Part shown: piece after piece, positions 8,644 through 18,123 of the stretch
How the letters are laid out: every line of letters starts with the position of its first letter
Position numbering within the stretch: position 1 is the first letter of the stretch
Assembly: GCF_001038625.1 (NCBI RefSeq)
Contig: NZ_CP011803.1
Location: forward strand, 806,001-870,000
DNA: 64,000 nt
Direction of reading: 5' to 3'
From: Clostridium carboxidivorans P7
Lineage (GTDB): Bacteria > Bacillota > Clostridia > Clostridiales > Clostridiaceae
Position numbers and translations under genes: made by a program
The notes under the pieces: generated by a model
Seen by the model: only the letters and a program-made list of their open reading frames with translations
Told to the model about the DNA's origin: nothing
Databases searched by the model: none

Positions 8644-10887
8644 ATGATGGAAGGAAGAACAGGGGGATGGATAGAAGCTACTGGAGAAGATTTACTAGGA
8701 AAAAAACTAGTTGATAAATCGATTTTTAGACATGGCACTACCTTACCTAAAGATGAAGCATATAAATATTTTAGTGTTATAAACAGAGATCATTTGGAAA
8801 GAGGAGAAAGTGAAGTAGTTACCTTTTTAATTGATGGAAAAGAGTTTAAAGCTTTATTTAGAAATGTAAAATCAGATAAAAGAGATAATACATATCAATT
8901 CCTTTTTAGAAAAGAACTTAAAAATTACTTAAGAGAAACATTACCAAAAAGCTATAAATACATATTTGAATACAAAGAAACCTCCAACATAGAAAAACCT
9001 CAAGAGTACATAGAGTTTTACAAAACTGACAAGATTAATACCTTTAGGGTTGAGCTTATTGCTGATGATAGTTACAGCTTTAAAGATATACCTAATGAAG
9101 AAGAAAATGATTTTAAAGATGTTGAAAAAGCTGTTTTAGAGAACAAAAATGAATTAAAGAAAAAGTTTTTTACTTACATTGGAGATAAGGAAGAGAACCT
9201 TGGAAACAAGTATCAAAAAAGTTATAAGCTTGTTTTATTAATAGCTCTTTTAGAATTAGCAGATTTTGAAGGAAAAGCTGTATTTGATGATGTTTGCTCG
9301 CATATTATGAATGCTTATATAGAAAAACATAAAAAAGGCTTACTAGTAGAGACTTCAGATTCAGAAATTCAAAAAAGCATAGAAAGTTTATCCTTAATTA
9401 TTGTGAGAAGGGTAATGAGCGGAAATCCATATGAAGCTATAAACAGAGATAACTATATATTTAAGGAATATGTAGAGGATGTTGAATATTTGAGTTTTAA
9501 CACAGAACTTTGGGATAAACTTACTGAGGAAGATAAAGAAAAACTAAAGGATATTTTAGAGTTTAAGCTTAATAAATATTATTCAGAAAAAGTTTTGGGA
9601 GAAAATGAAGAGTTACAAAGTAGGGAAGAAAATGCATCTGCAAATGAAGAAACTAATATGATTGAAACAGTAATATCAAAGAAAATTTCAAGATTAGAAA
9701 AAGATTTTGATAATAAAGCTGTAATTGAATTTATTCATAATTACATAACGGCAGAAGGTTATGAATATAGCAAGGATATTATAAAAAATTTATATCTGTC
9801 ATTAAAAACTAAACCTTTTGTTATTTTATATGGAATTTCTGGAACAGGCAAAAGTAAATTGGTGGAGCTGTTTGCTAAGGCTTTAGGAGCTTCAAGAGAG
9901 GATGAAACTTATAATTTAATACCAGTAAGACCAGATTGGTCTGATGCATCGGAACTGATAGGGTATAGAAATATAGAAGGAAATTTTCAACCTGGAATAC
10001 TTACAAATATAATCAAGAAAGCTTCAGCTCATAAGGAAATACCTTACTTTGTATGTTTGGATGAAATGAATTTAGCCAGAGTTGAATATTATTTCAGTGA
10101 TATATTATCCATAATGGAAACAAGGAATAAGGAAAATATAGAAATAAAAACAGATAAGCTTATAAGAAGAGAGCTATTTGCTGGAGATAAAGATGCTGTA
10201 GAAAGCTTTGAAGATTTATATATACCAGAAAATTTATATATAATTGGTACAGTAAATATGGATGAAACAACCTTTCCTTTTAGTAAAAAAGTGCTGGATA
10301 GAGCAAATACTATAGAATTTAATGAGGTTAATTTAGATTATGCTTTTGATAGAGAAAAAGTTGAGGTACCACCTAAACTTTATCCTAATAAGCTTATACT
10401 TTCAGAATATATAAAGATATCTGAGTGTAGTGAAAAGAAGGATACAGCTAAGGAGGTTATAGGAGAACTTATAGAGATAAATAACATTTTAGAACAATGT
10501 GACATGCAGTTTGCCTATAGAGTCAGGGATGAAATAGTTTTTTATGTAATTTATGCAGTTAGTGAAGGAATAATGGATTTTCATGAAGCTTTAGATTATT
10601 CAATAAAGCAAAAGATATTGCCTAGAATAAGCGGCAGCAGTAGTGAAGTAGAACAATGTTTATTTACACTATTTAAAGTTTTTTCAAATATGGATACAAG
10701 CAGTTTTAATGCTGATTATATAGATGAAGAAGCTTTAAAGAAAATGAAGAGTTATTTAGTAGATGATGAGAAAAAGCTTAAAGATGGCAGCAGAGAAAAG
10801 AGTGTATGTAAATATCCTATATCTTCTGAAAAAATATTAAAGATGCTGTGGAGGTTTAACAAAGATGGATTCACAACCTTCTGGTAG
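8644..10887 (+). CDS. mcrB: McrB-like AAA+ GTPase of a type IV restriction system
   Basis: A 747-residue protein. The N-terminal 340 residues are a probable DNA-recognition region of no recognised fold. The C-terminal AAA+ domain has Walker A GISGTGKS near residue 397, Walker B VCLDEMNLARVEYYF near 471-485 and GTVNMDETTFPFSKKVLDRAN near 535 (the McrB-type sensor region, here shown in parts GTVNMDET and VLDRAN). McrB motors translocate on modified DNA and activate McrC. The start has AGGTG just upstream; an ATG three bases into the same run gives nearly the same protein. Its 3' end overlaps the next gene by 23 bases, so the two are translationally coupled. Confidence 0.88.
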   Translation: MMEGRTGGWIEATGEDLLGKKLVDKSIFRHGTTLPKDEAYKYFSVINRDHLERGESEVVTFLIDGKEFKALFRNVKSDKRDNTYQFLFRKELKNYLRETLPKSYKYIFEYKETSNIEKPQEYIEFYKTDKINTFRVELIADDSYSFKDIPNEEENDFKDVEKAVLENKNELKKKFFTYIGDKEENLGNKYQKSYKLVLLIALLELADFEGKAVFDDVCSHIMNAYIEKHKKGLLVETSDSEIQKSIESLSLIIVRRVMSGNPYEAINRDNYIFKEYVEDVEYLSFNTELWDKLTEEDKEKLKDILEFKLNKYYSEKVLGENEELQSREENASANEETNMIETVISKKISRLEKDFDNKAVIEFIHNYITAEGYEYSKDIIKNLYLSLKTKPFVILYGISGTGKSKLVELFAKALGASREDETYNLIPVRPDWSDASELIGYRNIEGNFQPGILTNIIKKASAHKEIPYFVCLDEMNLARVEYYFSDILSIMETRNKENIEIKTDKLIRRELFAGDKDAVESFEDLYIPENLYIIGTVNMDETTFPFSKKVLDRANTIEFNEVNLDYAFDREKVEVPPKLYPNKLILSEYIKISECSEKKDTAKEVIGELIEINNILEQCDMQFAYRVRDEIVFYVIYAVSEGIMDFHEALDYSIKQKILPRISGSSSEVEQCLFTLFKVFSNMDTSSFNADYIDEEALKKMKSYLVDDEKKLKDGSREKSVCKYPISSEKILKMLWRFNKDGFTTFW

Positions 10888-12571
10888 ATCAAAAGAAGAA
10901 TTATTGTGCTTTGAAACTGATAAAATATACTTCACTATAAAAGGAAAAAATAGAAACTCTGAAATAGATGAGAAAGACACAGATAGCAGGGGATATTCAA
11001 TAAGCTATTCAGAAGAAAAAATTACTGGTATGGAAAAAGCATATTTCTTTGAATATGAAAATTATGAATTGATAATAGAAAAGAAGGATAGAGATATAGA
11101 TTTAAGCTTTCATCATGAAAATAAAGATATAAGAAACAAAATAACTAAAAATAGAAGTGGCAGTTTAAGCGGCATTATAAATTTTAAAGGGGAAATAGGT
11201 TATTCTGATTTAGTAATAAGAATCAATGGAAGAGATTATCTTATTGTAACAGTAGAAGTATTTCCTACAAAAATAGATTATAGAAAAGATTACACAGCTA
11301 TTCGCAATGATGTAAATGAAGAAATTTATAATTTAGCCTTTGATTTTCTTAAAAGAACTTATTCTCTAAGTGGTCTAACTAAACACAAAGGAGATTCTTT
11401 AAGTGAATACTATAGTATTTTAAATTATATTTTTGAAAAGCTAAAAAAAGCATTAAAGGTTATTACAGCTATGCCCCATCATTCACTGATTAATGGAGGT
11501 CAGATTGTTCCTTATCATAAATTAAAGAATGTAACCAGTGAAACAATAAAGTGGCTGGAAAAGAGACCAGAAAAACTTGTAAAAAAGAAGGACAAGTTTC
11601 TTCCTATAGAAGCTTTGCAGATTAGCAAGAAGATAACCTTGGATACTAATGAAAATAGATTTTTGAAGTTTATAATTAAGAGTATTTTATTTAAGCTTAA
11701 GGAACTTAAAAAAAGTTATTTGAAGCTTGGAAGAACATCAGACAGCTCCTTTATTTCAAAGCTGGATGGTTTTACAAGAACCATGAATAATTATTTGACT
11801 TCCACCTTTTTAAAGAACGTAGGTGAATATGAATTTAGAGAAAATTCATCTATGGTTTTTAAAATGGCTGTAGGTTATAAGGAGGTTTATAAATATTATT
11901 TGATGCTTCAAAAAGGACTGACTTTAAAGGGACAATTATTTAAGCTTAATATAAAGGAGCTTCCCCTGCTTTATGAGTATTGGTGTTTTATAAAGATAAA
12001 TGCATTACTTAGAAAACACTATAATTTAATATCAAATGACACAGTAAAAGTAAATAACAATGGAATTTTTGTATATTTGAAAAAAGGCAAGGAATCTAAG
12101 GTGGTTTATGAAAATCCTGAAAATGGTGAAAGATTCGTTCTTTCTTATAATTTAAATATGCATTCAGAAACTGTAGGACAAAAACCTGATAACGTTTTAT
12201 GTATAGATAAAATAGGTGAAAAAGCAACTTATAATTACATATTTGATGCTAAATATAAGCTGGACAGAGCTGTAAAAGGCAGCAGCTATGAAAAACACAA
12301 TAAAACTCCAGGGCCTAAAGAGGAAGATATTAATACTATGCATAAGTATAGAGATGCTATAGTGCGTAAAAATGAAGAAACAGGAGCATATGAAAAAGTT
12401 GTAGCTGGAGCTTTTGTGCTGTTTCCTTATGGGGATGAGGAAGAGTATTCAGAGCATCCGTTGTATAAGAGTATAGGAACTGTGGGCATAGGGGGGATTC
12501 CTTTTTTGCCGAGGGGGACGGAGTTGATGGAAGAGTTTTTGAGTGAGATTATTTGGCATAATTATAAATGA
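10865..12571 (+). CDS. mcrC: McrC-like nuclease subunit (DUF2357 type)
   Basis: A 568-residue partner of the preceding McrB-like protein, overlapping it by 23 bases. The N-terminal and central parts match the DUF2357/LlaJI-like McrC group. The C-terminal PD-(D/E)XK core is visible as NVLCID followed by YNYIFDAKYKLD (D-A-K) near residues 440-465. Known McrBC systems cut DNA containing modified bases. ATG at 10865 is inside mcrB. No regulator is seen. The following 200 bases hold no recognised feature. Family confidence is good, but the target modification cannot be read from sequence. Confidence 0.85.
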   Translation: MDSQPSGRSKEELLCFETDKIYFTIKGKNRNSEIDEKDTDSRGYSISYSEEKITGMEKAYFFEYENYELIIEKKDRDIDLSFHHENKDIRNKITKNRSGSLSGIINFKGEIGYSDLVIRINGRDYLIVTVEVFPTKIDYRKDYTAIRNDVNEEIYNLAFDFLKRTYSLSGLTKHKGDSLSEYYSILNYIFEKLKKALKVITAMPHHSLINGGQIVPYHKLKNVTSETIKWLEKRPEKLVKKKDKFLPIEALQISKKITLDTNENRFLKFIIKSILFKLKELKKSYLKLGRTSDSSFISKLDGFTRTMNNYLTSTFLKNVGEYEFRENSSMVFKMAVGYKEVYKYYLMLQKGLTLKGQLFKLNIKELPLLYEYWCFIKINALLRKHYNLISNDTVKVNNNGIFVYLKKGKESKVVYENPENGERFVLSYNLNMHSETVGQKPDNVLCIDKIGEKATYNYIFDAKYKLDRAVKGSSYEKHNKTPGPKEEDINTMHKYRDAIVRKNEETGAYEKVVAGAFVLFPYGDEEEYSEHPLYKSIGTVGIGGIPFLPRGTELMEEFLSEIIWHNYK

Positions 12572-12769
12572 GATTTATAAAGAAACAGAAGATAGTTTTA
12601 AATTATATTAAGTTATAACAGCAATTACTAGAAAAATTAAATGATTACACTGTTTATAAAAATAAATAATTGATACTAAGGTTATAAAATAAAAAATTAG
12701 AAAAGTGTTTTTTTATGGGGCTAAAATTAAACAGTGCATAAAAAGAATATAGTAAAGGAGTAACAATCA

Positions 12770-13949
12770 ATGCCTGGATTTACTAAACATATGTATTTGA
12801 ATGATTTAAACAAAATCAAAAGTGACTTTAGTAATTATATAAAAAATATAATTCAAATTTTATCTGAAGAGTATAATTTAGATTCAATAATGTATATTTT
12901 AGAGAAATATTATCCTTATGAATGTCAAATATTAAATGAAAAGTATGATTATTATTGTTTGAAGGACAAAAAATTAATTCCACTAAATAAAAAAGTAAGA
13001 TATTTAATGCCTAAACCTAAGAGTATAATTAGAGGATTAAAAATAACTAAAAAAATATTGTCAAAAACATATAAGGATAATTACGCTTTGAATTTTGATA
13101 AAAATTTGCAATTAGAAAATGAAGAACTTTTAAAAAAAGAAAGAGAACCTAAAATAAATAAAATAAAAGAAAAGATAGATAAAGCTAAACTTAAAGCACA
13201 AGAAGTTGAACCGTCTTTTTTAGATGAGTTAATGGGATTATATGAAAGGAAAAGAACTACACAGAAAGACAAAGTATATATTTTTAAAGAATTGGAAAAG
13301 TATTATTGTCTTAAAGTTATATCTTTTTTTTAGGAAAAAAATAGATACAGAATATAATAGACAGTTACGATAGATGGCTTTCTTCCATTTACAAGGATTA
13401 AAACATTTTGTTGTATTGAGAAGACAAAAATACATGAGAATACCTAGTAAGAATAAAAGGAGAAGAAAGTTTTTAAAAGAAGTCTATGAAAATCAGAGAT
13501 TTGATATAGCTGCGATTCCAAAAGAACTTGAATATAGAATTGATAATTCAAAAGAACAAAAAATAAAGGAATATGATTTTTTTATTTCTCATAGTAGTGC
13601 TGATTTTGTAGAAGTTCAAAATATGATAAAAGCTTTAAATCATGATAAAAAAAATGTTTATTGTGATTGGATTAATGATACAGATTATTTAAAAAGACAT
13701 TTAGTAGGAAATTCAACTAAAGCGGTTATTGAAAAAAGATTAGAGCAATCAAAAAATGTTTTGTTTGTTAGATCAGAAAATTCGTTAAAGTCTAATTGGG
13801 TAAGATATGAGCTGAATTATTTTTATTCGTTAGGTAAGAAAATATTTGAAATAAGTAAAGAAAATGTTATAAAAGGAAGGTATGGATATAAGGTGCTAAG
13901 TGATTTATGGTTTTATGATGAAAACTATAATAATATGAATTTATTCTAA
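12770..13949 (+). pseudogene. TIR-domain protein, broken by a frameshift and a stop
   Basis: An ATG with AAGGAG upstream opens 187 residues in frame 2, ending at a T8 run (13324-13331). Reading on in frame 3 gives RKKIDTEYNRQLR, then a TAG at 13371, and the same frame continues to 13949. The second half contains a TIR domain: YDFFISHSSADF, then ENSLKSNWVRYELNYF, where the Glu of the WxxxE-like motif is present. The intact gene would encode about 390 residues. TIR domains of defence proteins hydrolyse NAD+ or make signalling nucleotides from it. With one indel and one nonsense codon it is most likely dead. An ATG at 13374 could still yield a free TIR domain. Confidence 0.75.
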
Positions 13950-14171
13950 GGTTAAGAAGTAATTTGATTAGCTAATGTTGGCAATATTCGAAGTAAATAT
14001 ATCTATAGTCTATAATGTATAATTTATATATTAAATATTTATATTTTTTGTATAAATGTTAATCTTTAAAATGCTCTGAAACAGTATTGTTTTGTTGAGA
14101 AATTTTTTGTTTCACTTTAAATTACGAATTGCAGATACGGTTAATTTTGAAGACTTATATTATAAAATATG

Positions 14172-14211
14172 ATAATATATAATTAAATGTAATAATATAT
14201 AAGTTAATGTA
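14172..14211. repeat. Two 20-bp AT-rich tandem repeats
   Basis: Two tandem copies of a 20-base unit (ATAATATATAATTAAATGTA and a two-base variant), with a partial third, lie in the 400-base gap between the broken TIR gene and the TIR-SLOG gene. The rest of the gap is AT-rich with no ORF. A role in DNA curvature or regulator binding is possible but not shown. Confidence 0.5.
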
Positions 14212-14307
14212 ATAATTTCATGTTATGTATTGAATATTCAATAGAGTATGCAAAATAATTTATGCTAAATTTAAAGTTTATAGTTAGATTTAATATTATT
14301 TGTAATG

Positions 14308-14340
14308 TTGTCAAGAATTTTGGATATTATAATGTAAACT
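14308..14340 (+). promoter_or_regulatory. Putative promoter of the TIR-SLOG operon
   Basis: TATAAT at 14328-14333 sits inside GGATATTATAATGTAAAC. Almost the same string (AGATATTATAATATAAAC) precedes the deoxyribosyltransferase-like gene at 19262. A TTGTCA at 14308 is only 14 bases upstream, so the -35 element is unclear. The shared extended box suggests a common control of the two units. Confidence 0.45.
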
Positions 14341-14357
14341 AAATTTTGGAGGGTTGT

Positions 14358-16235
14358 ATGGAAATTTTATTTATTTCACCAAATCTTACAATGAAGGAAC
14401 CAGGTAAAGGTAATGTATTTTTAAATGCATGTATAAAAGAAATAGAAAATTATTTATTTGATATTCCTGTTATTCGAAATTTAAACCATGCATCATCTGT
14501 TATGTCTAAATTAGATAAAGATGTACTAATTATCATTTTTAATGATAATTTAGATAAATATCCAGATGAAATAGTAAAATTAATAGATGTTGCAAAGGAG
14601 AAAAAAATTGATATATGGCCAGTAGCTATAAATAAAGATATTAGGGATCCGATAGATAATATTGGTATCAAACAAAGTTATGATGTTTTTGAACAATTAA
14701 GATGTAGAAACTTAAACGATGAATATCTAGAGACGATTGGAATAGTTTTTGCAAGAAAAGCTATCTCAAAGGTTTTACCGAATTTCTATAGTGATAATAG
14801 TTTACTGTTTATTAGTCATAGAAGATTAGATGGAGAAGAAATAGCAGCTAAGTTTTGTGATCAATTGTCTATTCAAGCAAGAAATAATAAAAGTTTTAGA
14901 GATGTAACTAATGTTGAAGTAGGGGAAGTAGCACAGAAAGTAATAGATTCTTCATTAAGTGAGAGTGATGTATTAATATTTATACACACAGAAAAATCAG
15001 CAGAATCTGATTGGATTCAAAAGGAACTAATATATGCTGTATTAAATAGTATACCTATAATTTGGATAAGAGTAGATAAAGCGAATGAAGAAAAATTGCG
15101 AATAAAGCCAAGTGATAATCCTCATATAGAGTGTAAAAGTGAAGATTTTTATGATCAAAATAAATTAATAAAAATTATTGACAGTGTTTTGCAAAAAAGT
15201 TTTGAATTAATTATGCTAAGCTCAACTAGTGTTTATGATAGAATAAATACATTTGAAGAGTTATGCGAATCTTCAAATTTAGAATTAATTGAGGAAAATA
15301 AAAGATATCTTATTTACAATTTAGTATCACCACGAAAGGGATATATATATCCTCAAAGAAATATTAATCAATATATTCAATATTTTGGTAGAAGATGTAA
15401 AGAAGAAGATTTTACTAAAATAATTAAATTTCTTGAAGATAAGAAACTTAACGAGCATCAATTATATGATTCTGCGATATTATTATCAGATAAGGTTAAG
15501 GTAAGAAAAATTAATGAGAATATAGTAGAAGATAACTATGATGATTTTTATAGTACTTGGCAGGAGTATATTAATGGTAAAGCTTTTTCTAATGATGGTG
15601 AAATTATTATTTCAGGAGCATTTCCCAATTGTGATGAAATATATAAACAATCATTATATGATGCAGTAAATATATTTGCTAAGGAAATTTTAAAAAATGG
15701 TTTTACTTTAACATTTGGTTCTCATCCCACATTTAAAAATATTATATTTGAAATTGGAAAAAAGTTTAGGCCAAGGGATTATAAAAATGCAATTAATATG
15801 TTTATTTCTAAATTTTTTGAAAAATATTATGATATATCAACTTTGAAAATGAATGCTACAGTAACAGAAATTGATGTGATTGACGGTAATAATGATGATG
15901 AGCGTAAATTAAAAAGTTTAACTGAGATGAGAGAGAAAATGATAAGTAGGACTAATGTAAAAGCGCTAATTTGTTTAGGTGGAGTAATTAGAAATGGCGA
16001 TACTAAACAAGGAATTGATGAGGAAATTAAAATCGCTAGAGCAAATAATATTCCTGTTTTCATAGTTGGATCTGTTGGAGGAAGATCATCTCAATTAGCT
16101 GCTGAATATAGAAAAAAAGGAAATTGGAGTGATATTAATAAAGAATCAGTAATTTTGAATGAAGAATTAGCAATAAACTTGGATTATAGAAGTTTAGCTA
16201 ACAAGGTTATTAGTGCAATAGGAAATAAGAAATAG
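14358..16235 (+). CDS. TIR-SLOG fusion protein (Thoeris-like)
   Basis: A 625-residue protein. Residues 1-150 look like a degenerate TIR or flavodoxin-like domain (ILFISPNLTM). Residues about 150-270 are a clear TIR domain: LLFISHRRLDGEE, FRDVTNVEVGE and SAESDWIQKEL with the expected Glu. After a linker, residues 410-620 look like a SLOG nucleotide-binding domain: EIIISGAFPN, ALICLGGVI and IPVFIVGSVGGRSSQL. TIR makes NAD+-derived signals and SLOG senses such nucleotides in Thoeris ThsA; here both sit in one chain. I chose ATG 14358 because GGAGGG lies 4 bases before it; an upstream TTG lacks a site. It is followed 25 bases later by another TIR gene. Confidence 0.8.
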   Translation: MEILFISPNLTMKEPGKGNVFLNACIKEIENYLFDIPVIRNLNHASSVMSKLDKDVLIIIFNDNLDKYPDEIVKLIDVAKEKKIDIWPVAINKDIRDPIDNIGIKQSYDVFEQLRCRNLNDEYLETIGIVFARKAISKVLPNFYSDNSLLFISHRRLDGEEIAAKFCDQLSIQARNNKSFRDVTNVEVGEVAQKVIDSSLSESDVLIFIHTEKSAESDWIQKELIYAVLNSIPIIWIRVDKANEEKLRIKPSDNPHIECKSEDFYDQNKLIKIIDSVLQKSFELIMLSSTSVYDRINTFEELCESSNLELIEENKRYLIYNLVSPRKGYIYPQRNINQYIQYFGRRCKEEDFTKIIKFLEDKKLNEHQLYDSAILLSDKVKVRKINENIVEDNYDDFYSTWQEYINGKAFSNDGEIIISGAFPNCDEIYKQSLYDAVNIFAKEILKNGFTLTFGSHPTFKNIIFEIGKKFRPRDYKNAINMFISKFFEKYYDISTLKMNATVTEIDVIDGNNDDERKLKSLTEMREKMISRTNVKALICLGGVIRNGDTKQGIDEEIKIARANNIPVFIVGSVGGRSSQLAAEYRKKGNWSDINKESVILNEELAINLDYRSLANKVISAIGNKK

Positions 16236-16260
16236 GTATTTGAAGGGAAGTGTACAGGCT

Positions 16261-16944
16261 ATGGGACACAAAATCTTTGTATCATATAAATATGCTGATG
16301 ATAGTATATATAATTTAACTTCAAATGAAAATTCAACTGTAAGAAATTATATTGATGAATTTGAATCTAAACTTGATGAATCAGATGATATTTATAAGGG
16401 AGAATCAGATGGTGAAGATTTATCTCAATTAAGTGAAGAAACAATTTGGCAAAAGCTTAAAGATAGGATATATGATAGTTCATTAACTATTATATTTATT
16501 TCACCTAATATGAAAGAAAGTGGAAAAGCGGATAAAGATCAGTGGATTCCATGGGAAATCTCATATTCTCTTAAGGAAGTTAGCAGAAAGAATAAAAATG
16601 GAGATCCGGTTACTAGTAAAACAAATGCTATGATTGCAGTTATTTTACCAGATGATAATAATTCATATTCCTACTATTTAGAAACTAAGAGTTGTTGTGC
16701 ATCAGGGTGTACTATGCATAATACTAATAAGTTATTTGATATAATTAGAAAAAATAAATTTAATTATAAAAATGGAGATAAAGAAGAGTGTGATAACAAA
16801 GATACTATTTGGCATGGTGAATGCAGTTATATTAAAGCTGTAAAATGGGATGATTTTATAAATGATATAAGTGGATATGTAGATGAAGCTTATGAAAGAC
16901 AAGATAATATGTCAGATTATGATATATATAAAGAAATAGAATAA
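16261..16944 (+). CDS. TIR-like protein of the ThsB/DUF1863 kind
   Basis: A 227-residue protein starting MGHKIFVSYKYAD, a typical TIR first strand. It continues with YIDEFESKL, DRIYDSSLTIIFISPNM and DQWIPWEISYSLKE, the last holding the conserved Glu. The C-terminal third has a Cys cluster (KSCCASGCTMH) that could bind metal. It resembles ThsB-type TIR proteins, which make a cyclic ADP-ribose-type signal on phage infection. ATG 16261 has AAGGGAAG about 10 bases upstream and is preferred to the TTG at 16240. It lies 25 bases after the TIR-SLOG gene, in the same operon. Confidence 0.78.
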   Translation: MGHKIFVSYKYADDSIYNLTSNENSTVRNYIDEFESKLDESDDIYKGESDGEDLSQLSEETIWQKLKDRIYDSSLTIIFISPNMKESGKADKDQWIPWEISYSLKEVSRKNKNGDPVTSKTNAMIAVILPDDNNSYSYYLETKSCCASGCTMHNTNKLFDIIRKNKFNYKNGDKEECDNKDTIWHGECSYIKAVKWDDFINDISGYVDEAYERQDNMSDYDIYKEIE

Positions 16945-17012
16945 ATTTTAGTAATTGATTATCTCTAAAATATATCTAAGAAAATAAATACATGAAGATG
17001 AAGGAGGCAACT

Positions 17013-17424
17013 GTGAATTTTGATAAAGAAGATTTTAAAGCATATTTAACAATGATTGAGAATGTAATATCACGTATGGCTACCAATTCTTTTATAGTAA
17101 AAGGTTGGACTATAACCATGATTTCAGCAATTTTGGTTTTGGCAGTATCAAAAAAACTTAAATTACAAAGTATATATCATTGCAATTGTAGCAGATATTT
17201 CATTTTGTTTTATAGATTGTTTTTATCTCAGAACAGAAAAATTGTATAGAAATATGTATAAGAGTGTTCTTGGTTTTAAAAATAACTTAAAACAAATTAA
17301 TTTTTTTGATTTAAATGCAAGTGAATACAAAGATAAAAATACTAGTCCAATAAATGTATTTTTATCTTGTTCAATTTGGCCATTATACTTAGTTATTTTA
17401 GCAAGTATAGTTTTTATAGCATAG
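17013..17424 (+). pseudogene. Two-TM membrane protein, split by a one-base frameshift
   Basis: A GTG with AAGGAGG five bases upstream starts VNFDKEDFKAYLTMIENVISRM. An A7 run ending near 17156 shifts the frame; removing one A joins it to NYKVYIIAIVADISFCF, then LYRNMYKSVLGF and a hydrophobic C-terminus (LYLVILASIVFI). The repaired protein is about 137 residues with hydrophobic segments near 30-50, 55-75 and the C-terminus. I do not recognise a named family, though it recalls the small 2TM/SLATT-like membrane effectors linked to nucleotide-signalling defence. Position between two TIR genes makes a membrane effector likely. Homopolymer slippage, a sequencing error or true loss are all possible. 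Confidence 0.6.
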
Positions 17425-17603
17425 TTTTAAATAAAACATAAAGATTAAATTTTATATTTGTTTGCCTATAAAAAAGAGTTTAATTCAAAAGTTGCCTTAA
17501 TAGGTTGTTAGAAATTATAAGAAGAGTAAGTAGAATAGTTTCTAAGTTTTCTTTTGCAAAAAATAAGAAATATTTTTATGAAGAATGAAAAGGGAGTGTT
17601 ATT

Positions 17604-18104
17604 ATGGCAAAGAGACAAGTATTTTTCAGCTTTGAGTATAACAAAGACTGTTGGAGAGCAGGTCAAGTTAGGAATATGGGAAAGGTTGACGATAGTTCGA
17701 CTTTTTCAGATAATGATTGGGAGGAAGTTAAAGAAAAAACAGATACAAAAATTAAAGAATGGATAGATACGCAAATGTCAAAGCGTTCATGTTTAGTTGT
17801 CTTAATTGGAGAAACTACATCAGGACGTAAATGGATTAATTATGAGATTGAAAAGGCATATGAGTTAAAGAAAGGTATTGTAGGAATATACATACATAAC
17901 CTAAAAGATAAAGATGGTAATCAAACTAGTAAAGGAAATAATCCGTTTTATCAAATTTATATTGGTGAAAAAAACGAACGATTGTCTAAATATGTTACTT
18001 GTTTTGATTCCGGCTACCAATCAAGCAAATATGTGTATGATGATATAAGCGAAAATATTCAACAGTTAATAGAAGATGCAATTGAGAATAGTGGTGATTA
18101 CTAG
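17604..18104 (+). CDS. TIR-like protein, Thoeris ThsB family (DUF1863)
   Basis: A 166-residue protein. It begins RQVFFSFEYNKDCWRAGQVRN, continues WIDTQMSKRSCLVVLIGETT and GRKWINYEIEKAYELKKG, and ends with a short DNP-type tail. This is the classical pattern of MTH538/ThsB TIR-like proteins, with the catalytic Glu in WINYEIEKA. Members make NAD+-derived signals that activate a ThsA effector. No canonical ThsA (SIR2-SLOG) is present; the TIR-SLOG protein upstream or the two-TM protein are the possible partners. The start has AAAGGGAGTG 7 bases upstream. The 180-base gap before it may hold a separate promoter. Confidence 0.82.
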   Translation: MAKRQVFFSFEYNKDCWRAGQVRNMGKVDDSSTFSDNDWEEVKEKTDTKIKEWIDTQMSKRSCLVVLIGETTSGRKWINYEIEKAYELKKGIVGIYIHNLKDKDGNQTSKGNNPFYQIYIGEKNERLSKYVTCFDSGYQSSKYVYDDISENIQQLIEDAIENSGDY

Positions 18105-18123
18105 AAGTTAGGAAAATAATAAA

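Noticed and set aside
13324..13331. Programmed frameshift at the T8 run
   Set aside because: A second defect (TAG at 13371) in the new frame makes a productive shift unlikely.
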